The notes beneath the pieces are model-generated. The model saw nothing but the letters and a program-made list of their open reading frames with translations, did not search any database and was not told where the DNA came from. From Halobacillus kuroshimensis DSM 18393 (GTDB lineage: Bacteria; Bacillota; Bacilli; Bacillales; Halobacillaceae): a stretch of DNA of 64,000 nt. The position numbers and the translations under genes are program-made. How positions within the stretch are numbered: position 1 is the stretch's first letter; each line of letters opens with the position of its first letter. The stretch lies in assembly GCF_000425705.1 (NCBI RefSeq), contig NZ_AUDY01000008.1, positions 1,054,001 through 1,118,000 on the forward strand, written 5' to 3'. Below, piece by piece: positions 1 through 8,716 of this stretch.

Positions 1-454
1 GCAGGCACACATCATGAATGTCCTCTACTTTCGCAAGGGAAACGACATTCCTTTCCGCTCTCCTCGTAACCGTCCGTGCGATATGCAGTGTGCCGGAAGC
101 CGGAGCCCCTCCAGGTAGGATAAACCGTTTGAGCTCAGGCGTTTCTGCAATATAATCATCCATCCGGTCTTCCAGCCAGTTCACACTTGTCTCTTCCAAT
201 TTATAGGGATGATCCGCTTTTTTATTAGCCAGATCGCCTCCACAGTCAAACAATTCATGCTGGATCCGTTCCAGTTCCTGATCCACCTGCTGAAGTGAAT
301 CGATCGACAGATCCAATTCTGTTCTTGCTTTTCCGACAAAGCTGTTAGCTTCATCAACCGTACCATAGGCCTCCACACGGATATCATCCTTGTCCACACG
401 TCCACCGATGACACTCGTCTGGCCCTTATCACCAGATTTTGTATAAAGTCTCAT
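1..454 (-). CDS. PduO-type cob(I)alamin adenosyltransferase (3' part outside window)
   Basis: Transfers the adenosyl group of ATP to cob(I)alamin, the adenosylation step of coenzyme B12 salvage. The start is the ATG at 452-454 with an AGGAGG-type ribosome binding site just upstream. The N-terminus MRLYTKSGDKG is the nucleotide-binding signature of PduO/EutT-type enzymes (B. subtilis YvqK family), and GTVDEANSFVGKAR and the later HIARTVTRRAER stretch fit the same family. About 151 residues are visible of a usual 180-190, so the C-terminus lies beyond position 1. It is the last visible gene of the cobalamin operon, 15 bases after the stop of the short cobU-like gene. Confidence 0.92.
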   Translation of the reverse strand, partial: MRLYTKSGDKGQTSVIGGRVDKDDIRVEAYGTVDEANSFVGKARTELDLSIDSLQQVDQELERIQHELFDCGGDLANKKADHPYKLEETSVNWLEDRMDDYIAETPELKRFILPGGAPASGTLHIARTVTRRAERNVVSLAKVEDIHDVCL

Positions 455-469
455 TTGATAACCTCCTGT

Positions 470-862
470 TTATTTCAATTGTTCTGCAATACCGAACCAC
501 ACCACATACGCATGAGCTGCCTCTTCCATAATCCTTTGATATAAGAAACCTGTCCGGTCACGCCACTCTCTGTCCGACTTTTCCAATGGAACAATCCCTC
601 TGGTAATATCCGTACCTATCAGAAGCAGACGGCGCTGAGGGGCCTGACTCTCCCATAACAACAACGGCTTCAGCCAGGACCAGCCTTCTTCCGTTTCCCT
701 GGCCATAAATTCAATGTTTTCAACAACAAGCTGATCTGTGTCCGGCATGTGCACCTCCTGGGATTTCATATCCATCCATGTGTGCTCCTTATTATGGTTC
801 AGCCACATATCCCTGGCCCATTTTCCTTTCCCGTTATAGGCTCCACCTGTAACAAATTCCAT
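470..862 (-). CDS. Short CobU-like protein with altered P-loop
   Basis: A 130-residue protein resembling the C-terminal part of adenosylcobinamide kinase/guanylyltransferase. Residues near 83-110 carry a CobU-like block (TDITRGIVP, then REWRDRTGFLYQRI) matching the family pattern S-N-E-V-G-x-G-x-V-P...R.FRD..G..NQ. The N-terminus GGAYNGKGK stands where CobU has GGxRSGKS, so the Walker A Ser/Thr is replaced by Gly. No RIxxH guanylylation motif is visible. The start overlaps the 3' end of cobC by 64 bases, and it precedes pduO. It may complement the longer cobU gene (3643-4179), whose C-terminal motif is missing. This is inference; it could also be a degenerate paralogue. Confidence 0.7.
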   Translation of the reverse strand: MEFVTGGAYNGKGKWARDMWLNHNKEHTWMDMKSQEVHMPDTDQLVVENIEFMARETEEGWSWLKPLLLWESQAPQRRLLLIGTDITRGIVPLEKSDREWRDRTGFLYQRIMEEAAHAYVVWFGIAEQLK

Positions 863-1431
863 GACATCCCCCCTTCCCCTTTTAGCTGAAGCTTAATTTT
901 GACGCCTTCTCCAGGGTGGACTCGATATGTCCAGAGAGGTGTTCCTGTCACCCAGCTGATCATTTCCCTTAACGGACCTCCGTGGGTCACGACCGCAGCG
1001 GATTCAACCGGCTGTTTCTTGACTGCTTTTAGCAGATAGAACAAAAATCGTTCCACTCTCTGTTGGAAGTGAGGATACGATTCACCCTCGGGCGGTGTAA
1101 ACCGATCCGGCCGGGACACCCACGCCCTATAGAGGTCTTTATCCTTTAAATCCTCATATGTGCAGGTTTCCCAATCACCGAAATGGATTTCCCTCAAGGA
1201 AGAACTTCTTCCGTATCGACAGCCGGGGAACAACAGCTCCGTCGTTTCCAGGCAGCGAAGCAGATCACTGCTGTAAATCAACCCCATATCAGGGAGCTGG
1301 TCCTTGAGCTTTTGTATGTTTGTTTTCCCTTCTTTGAGAAGCGGAAAATCACTCCAGCCAATATATTGTCTCTGTTTGTTTCCTTTGGTTAATCCATGAC
1401 GGATAAAATAGAGATCCACCATACGATCCAC
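799..1431 (-). CDS. cobC: Alpha-ribazole phosphatase, histidine phosphatase family
   Basis: Removes phosphate from alpha-ribazole-5'-phosphate or cobalamin-5'-phosphate late in nucleotide-loop assembly. The N-terminus YFIRHGLTKGN contains the RHG catalytic motif of histidine phosphatases. The second histidine lies in VVTHGGPLREM, and an acidic GDWE block lies between them. I chose the GTG at 1429-1431, 12 bases from a CCTCCT complement (1444-1449); the ATG at 1420-1422 is three codons further in and 21 bases from that site. The gene begins inside the 3' end of cobS and its 3' end overlaps the short cobU-like gene, consistent with translational coupling. The assignment to cobC rests on the operon context. 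Confidence 0.85.
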   Translation of the reverse strand: MDRMVDLYFIRHGLTKGNKQRQYIGWSDFPLLKEGKTNIQKLKDQLPDMGLIYSSDLLRCLETTELLFPGCRYGRSSSLREIHFGDWETCTYEDLKDKDLYRAWVSRPDRFTPPEGESYPHFQQRVERFLFYLLKAVKKQPVESAAVVTHGGPLREMISWVTGTPLWTYRVHPGEGVKIKLQLKGEGGMSWNLLQVEPITGKENGPGICG

Positions 1432-2183
1432 AACAGTGTTTCCCCTCCTTCTACCGTTGCACCCAGAACATCGCCCGTCATTCCCCCGAACGATCGGATA
1501 GATAAGTACCGGAACAGCCAATACATCAAAAAAGCAGCTGATAACGAAAGAAAGACCGGAATCCAGAACAGGTGATATCCAGCAATGAATAATGCAGTCA
1601 AAATAATGTTCTGCATAAGACTGATGATCATTAGTTTTTTTTCATAGGCTGACTGAAAAAGCACACATAACCCTACCTGCTTCGCAGGCGGTGTCCAGGC
1701 AAAATGATAAAGTAGGACACCTCTGCTTATCCATGGAAGGACAAGGAGTCCGAACGCAAATGCAGCAAAGGATAAATGGAGGGTTTCCATTAAAAACAGG
1801 AATCGGACGGAAAGGAGCAGAAGGACGGAAAGGACGCCGAAAGCCCCCGTGCGTGGATCACTCATGATCTCCAATCGTTTACCAATGGATTGATAGGAGA
1901 AATAAGCATCCCCTGTATCCATCCACCCATCCAGATGAATACCTCCAGTGAACACACTGCTGATAATCAAAGCTGCGAGCGCAATCCCTCCAACAGACAT
2001 AGGCGTATACACATCCAACAGAAAAGAAACTACTAGTGCGCATACCCCGGCAGCAAGCCCGACCCAGGGTAGACTTACCACGGCTCCCTTCAACTGTCTT
2101 TCCTCCATCGGCAGCTCACGGCGCACAGGTAAAATGGAGAAGAATTGAAAAGCCAGAAGAAACCCTTGGACCCATGCCTTCAT
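1389..2183 (-). CDS. cobS: Adenosylcobinamide-GDP ribazoletransferase
   Basis: Integral membrane enzyme joining AdoCbi-GDP and alpha-ribazole to give the nucleotide loop. The 264-residue protein begins MKAWVQGFLLAFQFFSILPV, a typical CobS start, and has several hydrophobic helices with the conserved GGIHLDGWMDTGDA block and a downstream DPRTGAFG motif. Length is usual for the family. A GAGGAG site lies 8 bases before the ATG, and the start overlaps the cobQ stop by four bases (ATGA type). Confidence 0.95.
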   Translation of the reverse strand: MKAWVQGFLLAFQFFSILPVRRELPMEERQLKGAVVSLPWVGLAAGVCALVVSFLLDVYTPMSVGGIALAALIISSVFTGGIHLDGWMDTGDAYFSYQSIGKRLEIMSDPRTGAFGVLSVLLLLSVRFLFLMETLHLSFAAFAFGLLVLPWISRGVLLYHFAWTPPAKQVGLCVLFQSAYEKKLMIISLMQNIILTALFIAGYHLFWIPVFLSLSAAFLMYWLFRYLSIRSFGGMTGDVLGATVEGGETLLWIVWWISILSVMD

Positions 2184-3646
2184 GGTATAAGCTCCTCCCC
2201 ATTTAATAAACGCAGGAGCGCATCGGTATCCACTTCTGCAGCGAATTCTTCCGCCACTTTGTCATAAGGATCTCCGTCCTCATCCGCTTCAGGACGGACG
2301 GGAAGCTGCTTTGCATTACGAAGCCTGTTTAACCAATCCGTTCGAAAGCCATCATTATGGAAGACATGATGCAGATGGGTGCCTATCACTTTGCCATCGT
2401 TCCAGACTGCTCCTTCCTCATGGCCATTAAAGCTGAACAAAGCTGAAACTTCGTCTTCAGCTGTGACTTCTCCGAGGTGAATTTCATACCCTTCAACAGA
2501 CTGGAGTCCGAAACCACTGGAAGAGTGTACTTCTCCCTGCACCTTCCTCGTCTGCTTGTCGGTATGAAACACCGACCTCATTGGCAGAATGGACAGTCCC
2601 TCATGGGAACCGTGTTGATCTGTCAACTGCCGGGTGAGCATTTGATATCCTCCGCATATCCCCGCTGCTGTTCCTCCCTTATGTATATAAGAGATCAGAG
2701 CTTCAGCCAGACCTTTGCTTCGCAATGCTTTCAAGTCTTCAATCGTACTTCTTGTTCCCGGAAGAAGTACGGCATCCGGACATCCAAATTCTTCCTCCTT
2801 ATACACATAGCGTATACTGACATCCTTTTCCCTATAGAACGGATCGACATCTGTAAAATTGGAAACGTAAGGAAAAACGATGACGGCAAGGTCCAGAGAC
2901 TTGGGAACGGTGGAAGCCTTAGGGGGACGTAATGACAAGGAATCCTCCGCTTCAATATGATGTTCGACATGCGGAAGAACCCCAAGGATAGGGAGTCCCG
3001 TATAGACTTCGAGCCACTTCCGTCCGTCTTCGAACAAGGCAGGGTCCCCACGGAACTTATTGATGATGATCCCTTTGACCCTGTCCCTGTGATGCGGGGG
3101 AAGAAGTTCCAGCGTACCGACAATGGATGCAAAAACTCCGCCCCTGTCGATATCCGCTGCCAGCAGGACCGGAACGTCAGCAAGGTCGGCGACAGCCATA
3201 TTCACAAGCTCCCGGTCATTCAAATTCACTTCAACAGGGCTTCCGGCTCCTTCAATCACGATATAGTCAAAAGAATTATTCAGTTTGTCAAGGCTCTGCT
3301 TGATGGCTTGAAGCCCCTCTTCATAAAAACCGGCCCGGTAATCCCTCCCTGATAATGTCTTCACCGACTTTCCGAGACAGATGACTTCCGCATGCTGATC
3401 GTTTCTCGGCTTTAGCAGGATTGGGTTCATTTCCGGAAGGGCCGGTGTCCTGCACGCCTCAGCCTGGACTCCCTGTGCCCTTCCGATTTCTGTACCCCAA
3501 TCGGTTACATAAGAATTATTCGACATGTTCTGCGATTTAAACGGGGCTGCACGATATCCCTGGTTGGAGAGCCACCGGCAGATTGCGGTTACAATGAAGC
3601 TCTTCCCTACATTGGAAGCTGTTCCTTGTATCATTAGTCCCTTCAT
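2180..3646 (-). CDS. cobQ: Adenosylcobyric acid synthase (glutamine-hydrolysing)
   Basis: Amidates four side chains of adenosylcobyrinic acid a,c-diamide using glutamine and ATP. The 488-residue protein has an N-terminal dethiobiotin-synthetase-like P-loop (IQGTASNVGKS), the KSQNMSNNS block, and a C-terminal class I glutamine amidotransferase domain whose nucleophile lies in GICGGYQML and whose histidine lies in GTHLHH. An AAGGGG site precedes the ATG, and the start overlaps the cobU stop by four bases. No genes for earlier corrin ring steps are visible, so the enzyme may serve partial precursors or genes elsewhere. Confidence 0.96.
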   Translation of the reverse strand: MKGLMIQGTASNVGKSFIVTAICRWLSNQGYRAAPFKSQNMSNNSYVTDWGTEIGRAQGVQAEACRTPALPEMNPILLKPRNDQHAEVICLGKSVKTLSGRDYRAGFYEEGLQAIKQSLDKLNNSFDYIVIEGAGSPVEVNLNDRELVNMAVADLADVPVLLAADIDRGGVFASIVGTLELLPPHHRDRVKGIIINKFRGDPALFEDGRKWLEVYTGLPILGVLPHVEHHIEAEDSLSLRPPKASTVPKSLDLAVIVFPYVSNFTDVDPFYREKDVSIRYVYKEEEFGCPDAVLLPGTRSTIEDLKALRSKGLAEALISYIHKGGTAAGICGGYQMLTRQLTDQHGSHEGLSILPMRSVFHTDKQTRKVQGEVHSSSGFGLQSVEGYEIHLGEVTAEDEVSALFSFNGHEEGAVWNDGKVIGTHLHHVFHNDGFRTDWLNRLRNAKQLPVRPEADEDGDPYDKVAEEFAAEVDTDALLRLLNGEELIP

Positions 3647-4179
3647 AGCTGTTTCCCCTTTTTAAGCTGGGCATGACCGAACTGCACTTGATAAACAAAG
3701 TCGGCCATAGCAACCAATTTTACATGGAGGGTTCCCAGCAGTTGTAGATATTCTTCAATCACAGGCGGATGATTGGATGCATCCGAAAAAAGATCATTGG
3801 AAACAACAATCAAATGACCTGCCCGTCCATTTAAATGAATGATTTCACCCAGAATCGCGGCCACAAGATCATCGACGTCGTCATCATCGTCCATCTTCAT
3901 CCATTCATTCGTCGCCCAGGTCGTCAAACAGTCCAGGATGACAACGCTCCCACCAGGAAAAGGAGCTTCCGAAGGTTGTACTGGATGCTCATGAAGAACC
4001 CATGTATATAACGAATTTTCCCTGGACTTTTGATGATGATTAATCCGGTGCTGCATTTCTTCATCTGTGTTAACCCCTGCAGCAATATAATGAAGGCTTT
4101 CTTCTCCTGTATCCACAGCTTTCCTCTCCGCCATGCTGCTTTTGCCACTTCTGACACCGCCTATCACTACTGTAAGCAT
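3643..4179 (-). CDS. cobU: Adenosylcobinamide kinase/guanylyltransferase-like
   Basis: CobU phosphorylates adenosylcobinamide and then transfers GMP to it. The N-terminus TVVIGGVRSGKSSMAE is an intact CobU P-loop, and EEMQHRINHHQKSR carries the histidine expected to be guanylylated. VILDCLTTW is the Walker B-like segment. The C-terminal SNEVGxGxVP motif of typical CobU is replaced by SNDLFSDASNHPPVIEEY. I prefer the ATG at 4177-4179 because GGAG lies about 6-8 bases upstream; an in-frame ATG four codons earlier has a weaker site. It overlaps cobD and cobQ slightly. The missing C-terminal motif may be supplied by the gene at 470-862. Confidence 0.85.
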   Translation of the reverse strand: MLTVVIGGVRSGKSSMAERKAVDTGEESLHYIAAGVNTDEEMQHRINHHQKSRENSLYTWVLHEHPVQPSEAPFPGGSVVILDCLTTWATNEWMKMDDDDDVDDLVAAILGEIIHLNGRAGHLIVVSNDLFSDASNHPPVIEEYLQLLGTLHVKLVAMADFVYQVQFGHAQLKKGKQL

Positions 4180-5252
4180 ACACTTCTCCATTTTTCCAGA
4201 GCTTCGAGAAGCTGTTCATTATCCGTCCGCTGTTTCACCGCCACACGAACAAACGCACCGTTCAACCCCTTGAAGTTATTCGTATGCCGGACCGTTAACC
4301 CTTCCTGCAGAAGAAACCCGATCATGTCATCGGCCTGGCTGTGGAAAGGGTCTCTCATAAGAAAGAAGTTGGTTTCCGTGGATAAAGGAGTGTAGCCCAG
4401 CCTCTTCAATTGTAAAAAGAGATAGGCTTTCTCCCTGGAAATATCAGCAGCTGTCTTCCGGGCGAATCCTTCCTGACTTAAACAATACATACCCGCTTCC
4501 TCAGCAAGTGCGTTGACGCTCCACTCCGGCTGCAGACGCTTCAGTGCTTCAACCACCGCTGCCTCCCCCATCAGATAACCGAGACGGAGTCCGGGAATGC
4601 TGTACATTTTTGTGAGTGAGCGAAGAAGAAGAACATTCGGAAATTCAAACAAGTCTGGTGAGAAGAAAGGCTCTCCTGAAACAAAATCATAAAAAGCCTC
4701 ATCAATCACGACCTGGACATCGTTGAATTCACAGAGTTTTAATAACCCATACAATACATCAGGCCGATAGGTTCTACCTGTGGGATTGTTGGGATGACAC
4801 AGGATTAATAGATCCAGGTTCGGGAGGTGTGGAAGAATATCTGGAATAAAGAGATGAAAATTCCTCTTTTCAGATACATGAAGGTCGATGATTTCACAGC
4901 CATACGCTTCACACGCTTTTTGGTATTCAGAAAAGGTTGGTTGAATAATCCCTACCCTCCTGCCCTGCCAAAACCGGGCCAGCATATGAATAAGTTCAGA
5001 AGCTCCGTTGCCGACGAGTACATGTTCTTCCGGCAGGTCCTGCATCAAAGCAATTCGTTCTGTGAGACGCTTTTGTTCAGGATCAGGGTATTCGTGGATC
5101 AAATCCAGATGGTTTGCCATATGACCCTTCAACCCTTCCGGAGACCCGTATGGATTTGTATTCACGCTGAAGTCCGTAATCGTTTCTTTCGGTATTTTTC
5201 CCTGCATTTCATAAAGTTTATAAGGATTTGCCCCATGAGACGGCCAGTTCAA
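4167..5252 (-). CDS. cobD: Threonine-phosphate decarboxylase
   Basis: PLP-dependent, aminotransferase-like enzyme making (R)-1-amino-2-propanol phosphate, the linker of the nucleotide loop. Diagnostic segments are SHGANPYK at the N-terminus, FSVNTNPYG, the PNNPTGRTY substrate block and SLTKMYSIPGLRLGY, which carries the PLP lysine. No ATG is near the start. The TTG at 5250-5252 is 7 bases from an AGGGGGG site and is preferred over the TTG two codons earlier. The start lies inside the cbiB 3' end. The operon context separates it from the related histidinol-phosphate aminotransferase. Confidence 0.9.
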   Translation of the reverse strand: MNWPSHGANPYKLYEMQGKIPKETITDFSVNTNPYGSPEGLKGHMANHLDLIHEYPDPEQKRLTERIALMQDLPEEHVLVGNGASELIHMLARFWQGRRVGIIQPTFSEYQKACEAYGCEIIDLHVSEKRNFHLFIPDILPHLPNLDLLILCHPNNPTGRTYRPDVLYGLLKLCEFNDVQVVIDEAFYDFVSGEPFFSPDLFEFPNVLLLRSLTKMYSIPGLRLGYLMGEAAVVEALKRLQPEWSVNALAEEAGMYCLSQEGFARKTAADISREKAYLFLQLKRLGYTPLSTETNFFLMRDPFHSQADDMIGFLLQEGLTVRHTNNFKGLNGAFVRVAVKQRTDNEQLLEALEKWRSVCLQ

Positions 5253-6189
5253 ACCCAATCCCCCCTAACCAGAGCAGGACAATCCATGCTGCCACCGTCC
5301 GTGTTAACAGTACATTGACCTGCTTGATATGTGTGTCTGCCAATTCATGATGAGGAAAACCAATATACGGGCGGAATGACTTTTCCCCGAAATACGTATT
5401 TTCTCCACCTAAACGTACGCCAAGCGATAAAGCGGCTGCGGCTTCCCCCCAGCCACTGTTCGGGCTTGGGTGATGCGAGGCCTGAGAAGGCAGGTGACGG
5501 AACCTCCATCGCTTTTCACGGAATGTTCCATTGGAAACGATGAGCGTCACCCAAGCCGTCAGCCGGCTTGGGATATAGTTAAACACATCATCCATTTTCG
5601 CTGATACATACCCGAAGGCTTTGTATCGGTCTGTTTTGTAACCGACCATTGAATCGCACGTATTCACCGCCCGATACAACACGGCGAGGGGTGCTCCTCC
5701 GATTAAAGCGTAAAAAAGTGGTGCGGTAACGCCGTCACTTACATTTTCAGCCACCGTCTCGACCGTACCACGGACAATCTCATCCTCTTCAAGATGGTCC
5801 GTATCCCGGCCGACAATCCACCCAAGCTCCCCACGTGCGGTCTTCCAATCCCCGTCCTTCAAAGGTAAATATACCTTGAGAGCGGCTTCTTTCAGCCCTT
5901 TTCCTGCAATCGTCGTCCATATGAGAAGCCCTTCTACAATGACGGACGCCGGTTGACTCCATAAAGCCACAGCGGCTGTCATCCCCCATGCAATCAGAAA
6001 AGCAGAACCTGTAACGGCAATCCAAAGAAGGGCTCCTTTCCAAACCTGGTGACGGCCTTTGTTCCAGGACTTCTCCAAAAACGCAATAAGCTTTCCCATT
6101 CCTGTGACAAGGTGAGGCATCTTTGTCGGATCACCAAAAAAGTAGTCCAGCAGGCAGCCTAATGTGAGGGCAAGCAGATGGGGAATCAA
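5218..6189 (-). CDS. cbiB: Adenosylcobinamide-phosphate synthase CbiB
   Basis: Membrane enzyme attaching aminopropanol phosphate (or a related amine) to adenosylcobyric acid. The 323-residue protein starts MIPHLLALTLGCLLDYFFGD with the typical CbiB DxxxGDP pattern (DYFFGDPTKMPHLV). It also contains VGRDTDHL, the ETVAENVSDGVTAPLF block and NTCDSMVGYK, all family hallmarks. The start is TTG at 6187-6189, overlapping the stop of the btuD-cbiZ gene. Together with the upstream CbiZ domain it forms the route cobinamide to cobyric acid to cobinamide phosphate. Confidence 0.94.
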   Translation of the reverse strand: MIPHLLALTLGCLLDYFFGDPTKMPHLVTGMGKLIAFLEKSWNKGRHQVWKGALLWIAVTGSAFLIAWGMTAAVALWSQPASVIVEGLLIWTTIAGKGLKEAALKVYLPLKDGDWKTARGELGWIVGRDTDHLEEDEIVRGTVETVAENVSDGVTAPLFYALIGGAPLAVLYRAVNTCDSMVGYKTDRYKAFGYVSAKMDDVFNYIPSRLTAWVTLIVSNGTFREKRWRFRHLPSQASHHPSPNSGWGEAAAALSLGVRLGGENTYFGEKSFRPYIGFPHHELADTHIKQVNVLLTRTVAAWIVLLWLGGIGFELAVSWGKSL

Positions 6190-7655
6190 AACCCGTCCTC
6201 TTTTCGGTTGAGGTATCGGGCAGCCGCTTCCTTCGTCGCTTTGTATACAGCAGGACCGACCGCTCTGCCTAATTTGGAAATGGTTCCCCCATATTCCAAC
6301 GTCGTTCCCTGCTGGGTGCCTGCGATTAATACACTATCCGTAGAAGTTCCTGTTGCCGCTGTACCCGTTACAGGATCGTTAATCCCCATATCCATCAAAG
6401 CCCTCACCTTGGCCTCTGTGGCGGTCATCAAGCTTTGAGCATAGGCCTGTTCAGATAAATGTCCGTCTATGAACACCCAGGTGTTGATCGTCCCAGGCAC
6501 GGTTTCTTGTATATGACTGCTGCCGTGGACGACATCCACAGCGTTACCTGTTCCTGCAGTGACGACGACGAGCAGCGTAAAATCTTCGTTTTCCATAAAC
6601 TCGATTGAAACATCCTCGACGTCCGCCGCTGTCATCATGCCCACGGTCCTATGGATCTGACAGCCCCATCGCTCCGCTTCTGTCATTAAATACCCCGCTG
6701 GATCATCACATCGGAAAGAATGGTCTACCTGGACGTTGATAAATTCTTCAAACCAGCCGAAGCCGGGATGAAGAACGGCCGAGGAATAACACTTCAAAGG
6801 TTGACGACTTTTGTAATAGACCCGCTCCTTTGAAACGTCCAACTCATCTGGTGATAGGATGGATTTTGGTTTATCTTCGTTAAAAGAGGGGACGACATTT
6901 GTAAAAGGCTTTGAAAAGGAGGGGTGGGCATGGACATGGATATCTGATCGGTAGACGGCTGATAGATGCTGTTCATTCAGCACTATTTCCGGTTCTTCAA
7001 GCGCCTTCACCTTTCCTTGATCCAAAAGAAGGAGACGGTCGCAGTACAGGCTTGCCAAATTCAAATCGTGGAAGATCGCGACGACCGTCAGTCCGTTTTT
7101 CAAGGACCATTGCTTTAACGCGTCCAGCATCTGCTTTTGATAACTGAAATCCAGGTGGTTCGTCGGTTCATCCAATAGTAGAATACCAGGTTTTTGAGCA
7201 AGCGCTTGTGCCAGGAAAACCCGCTGGCGCTCTCCTCCACTAAGGGATAACAGCGACTGATGTCTGAACTGTGTCACCCCGGTTTGTTCCATCACCTCTT
7301 CAGCAATCCGGTAATCCTCATTTGTCCACTGCTTGAAAAGGCCTTTTTGATAAGGGTAGCGGCCTATCAATACGGTCTGCTCCACTGTTGTGGAAAAGGA
7401 CACATCATGATGCTGGGGCAGGACTGCCATTTCCCTCGCTGTTTCTTTCGCTGTCATACGGGTGATCGGACGGCCTTGAATGGCAATGTCTCCTCTGACT
7501 CCCGGCAGCGTCCCGTTTATCGCTTTAAGTAACGTCGTCTTTCCACTGCCGTTCGGACCGAGGACACCAAACATTTCACCCTTAAGTACAGAAAAGGACA
7601 GATCATGAAGAATGTCATGGTCGTAGCCCGCATAGAGATGTTGCACGTCAATCAT
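6186..7655 (-). CDS. btuD: Fusion of corrinoid ABC ATPase (BtuD) and CbiZ amidohydrolase
   Basis: A 489-residue two-domain protein. Residues 1 to about 255 are an ABC ATPase of the BtuD/FecE type, with Walker A GPNGSGKTT, signature LSLSGGERQR and Walker B ILLLDEPTNHLD. Residues from about 290 to the end match adenosylcobinamide amidohydrolase CbiZ (KCYSSAVLHPGFGW, TVGMMTAADV, VTAGTGNAVD). The ATPase powers import through BtuC, and CbiZ hydrolyses adenosylcobinamide to adenosylcobyric acid. Such fusions are known in bacilli (YvrA type). A strong AGGAGG site precedes the ATG, which overlaps the btuC stop. Confidence 0.93.
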   Translation of the reverse strand: MIDVQHLYAGYDHDILHDLSFSVLKGEMFGVLGPNGSGKTTLLKAINGTLPGVRGDIAIQGRPITRMTAKETAREMAVLPQHHDVSFSTTVEQTVLIGRYPYQKGLFKQWTNEDYRIAEEVMEQTGVTQFRHQSLLSLSGGERQRVFLAQALAQKPGILLLDEPTNHLDFSYQKQMLDALKQWSLKNGLTVVAIFHDLNLASLYCDRLLLLDQGKVKALEEPEIVLNEQHLSAVYRSDIHVHAHPSFSKPFTNVVPSFNEDKPKSILSPDELDVSKERVYYKSRQPLKCYSSAVLHPGFGWFEEFINVQVDHSFRCDDPAGYLMTEAERWGCQIHRTVGMMTAADVEDVSIEFMENEDFTLLVVVTAGTGNAVDVVHGSSHIQETVPGTINTWVFIDGHLSEQAYAQSLMTATEAKVRALMDMGINDPVTGTAATGTSTDSVLIAGTQQGTTLEYGGTISKLGRAVGPAVYKATKEAAARYLNRKEDGF

Positions 7656-8716
7656 GAACTTCTACCTCCTTTTCTTCTTCGGATTAGTATGGCAGCAAAC
7701 ATCGGTGCCCCGATTAGAGCGGTCACCACACCTATAGGAAGCTCGGATGGGGTGACGATCGTTCGGGCCAGTAAATCAGCGAGAATTAAAAACGCACTGC
7801 CATTCAAGACACACAATGGTATAAGGTGCCGGTGGTCACTCCCAAACAACTTCCTGCATATATGAGGGATCACCAGTCCGACAAATCCGATCGTCCCGGA
7901 TACGGCGACAGCCGCACCAGTCAAAATAGAGGCCGCAGACAGGACCACGTATTTCTGAAGCTCCACATGAACCCCGAGCTGCCTGGCCCGTTCCTCACCA
8001 AATGTCATCGCATTCAGTTCCTGTCCTGTAAACATGAGTAATAAGACTCCACCAACAAAGAAAGGAAGAATCAAATGGACATAATCCCAGCCACGGTTAC
8101 CGACACTGCCAAGCAGCCAGTTGATGATCTGCCGCAGCTCCTCTCCTGTCAAAGAAATCATAAGGGAGATGAATGATCCGAGGAATGAGCTGAAGATAAT
8201 CCCAGTTAATATGATCGTCGTCATGGACATTGATCGGTCCACAAGCCTGGCAAAACCTACGACGATAAAAATCGTGCAGATCGCTGCCGTAATACTTACG
8301 ACTGGAAGCGTAAAAGAACCGGCAAAAGGAAGACTTATGCCCAGGAACAAAACCGCAACCGCTCCCACCGACGCACCTGATGACACGCCGAGTGTATAGG
8401 GATCTGCGAGTGGGTTTTTTAGCAGCCCTTGAAAAGCAGCCCCTGATACAGCCAGTGCGCCGCCTACCAACCCTGCAAGAACGACCCTCGGCAGCCGGAT
8501 CTGCAGAATAATCGCCTGCAGAGTAGGATCTGTCCCTTCAGACATATGTGAAAATGGAAGCAGCTGCCCGCCGATGATGCGGGCAATCGCTTCGAAGGAA
8601 ATCGGGACACTGCCTAGGGACGTCCCAAGAAAAATGCTGAAAACTAAAAACAAGACACTACCAGTATAATGAGTGGTCTTATTCGCTAAAAACGTCTGGA
8701 TAAACGGCTTCTGCAA
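7652..8716 (-). CDS. btuC: Corrinoid ABC transporter permease
   Basis: FecCD/BtuC-type permease with about ten membrane helices, forming the channel for vitamin B12 and cobinamides. Family segments include RLPRVVLAGLVGGALAVSGA, NPLADPYTLGVSSGASVGA, and the C-terminal GTIGFVGLVIPHICR that contacts the ATPase. No ATG is near the expected start. The TTG at 8714-8716 lies 9 bases after AAGGGG and is my choice; a TTG six codons upstream is the alternative. Either start lies inside the 3' end of btuF, so the genes are probably coupled. Confidence 0.9.
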   Translation of the reverse strand: MQKPFIQTFLANKTTHYTGSVLFLVFSIFLGTSLGSVPISFEAIARIIGGQLLPFSHMSEGTDPTLQAIILQIRLPRVVLAGLVGGALAVSGAAFQGLLKNPLADPYTLGVSSGASVGAVAVLFLGISLPFAGSFTLPVVSITAAICTIFIVVGFARLVDRSMSMTTIILTGIIFSSFLGSFISLMISLTGEELRQIINWLLGSVGNRGWDYVHLILPFFVGGVLLLMFTGQELNAMTFGEERARQLGVHVELQKYVVLSAASILTGAAVAVSGTIGFVGLVIPHICRKLFGSDHRHLIPLCVLNGSAFLILADLLARTIVTPSELPIGVVTALIGAPMFAAILIRRRKGGRSS

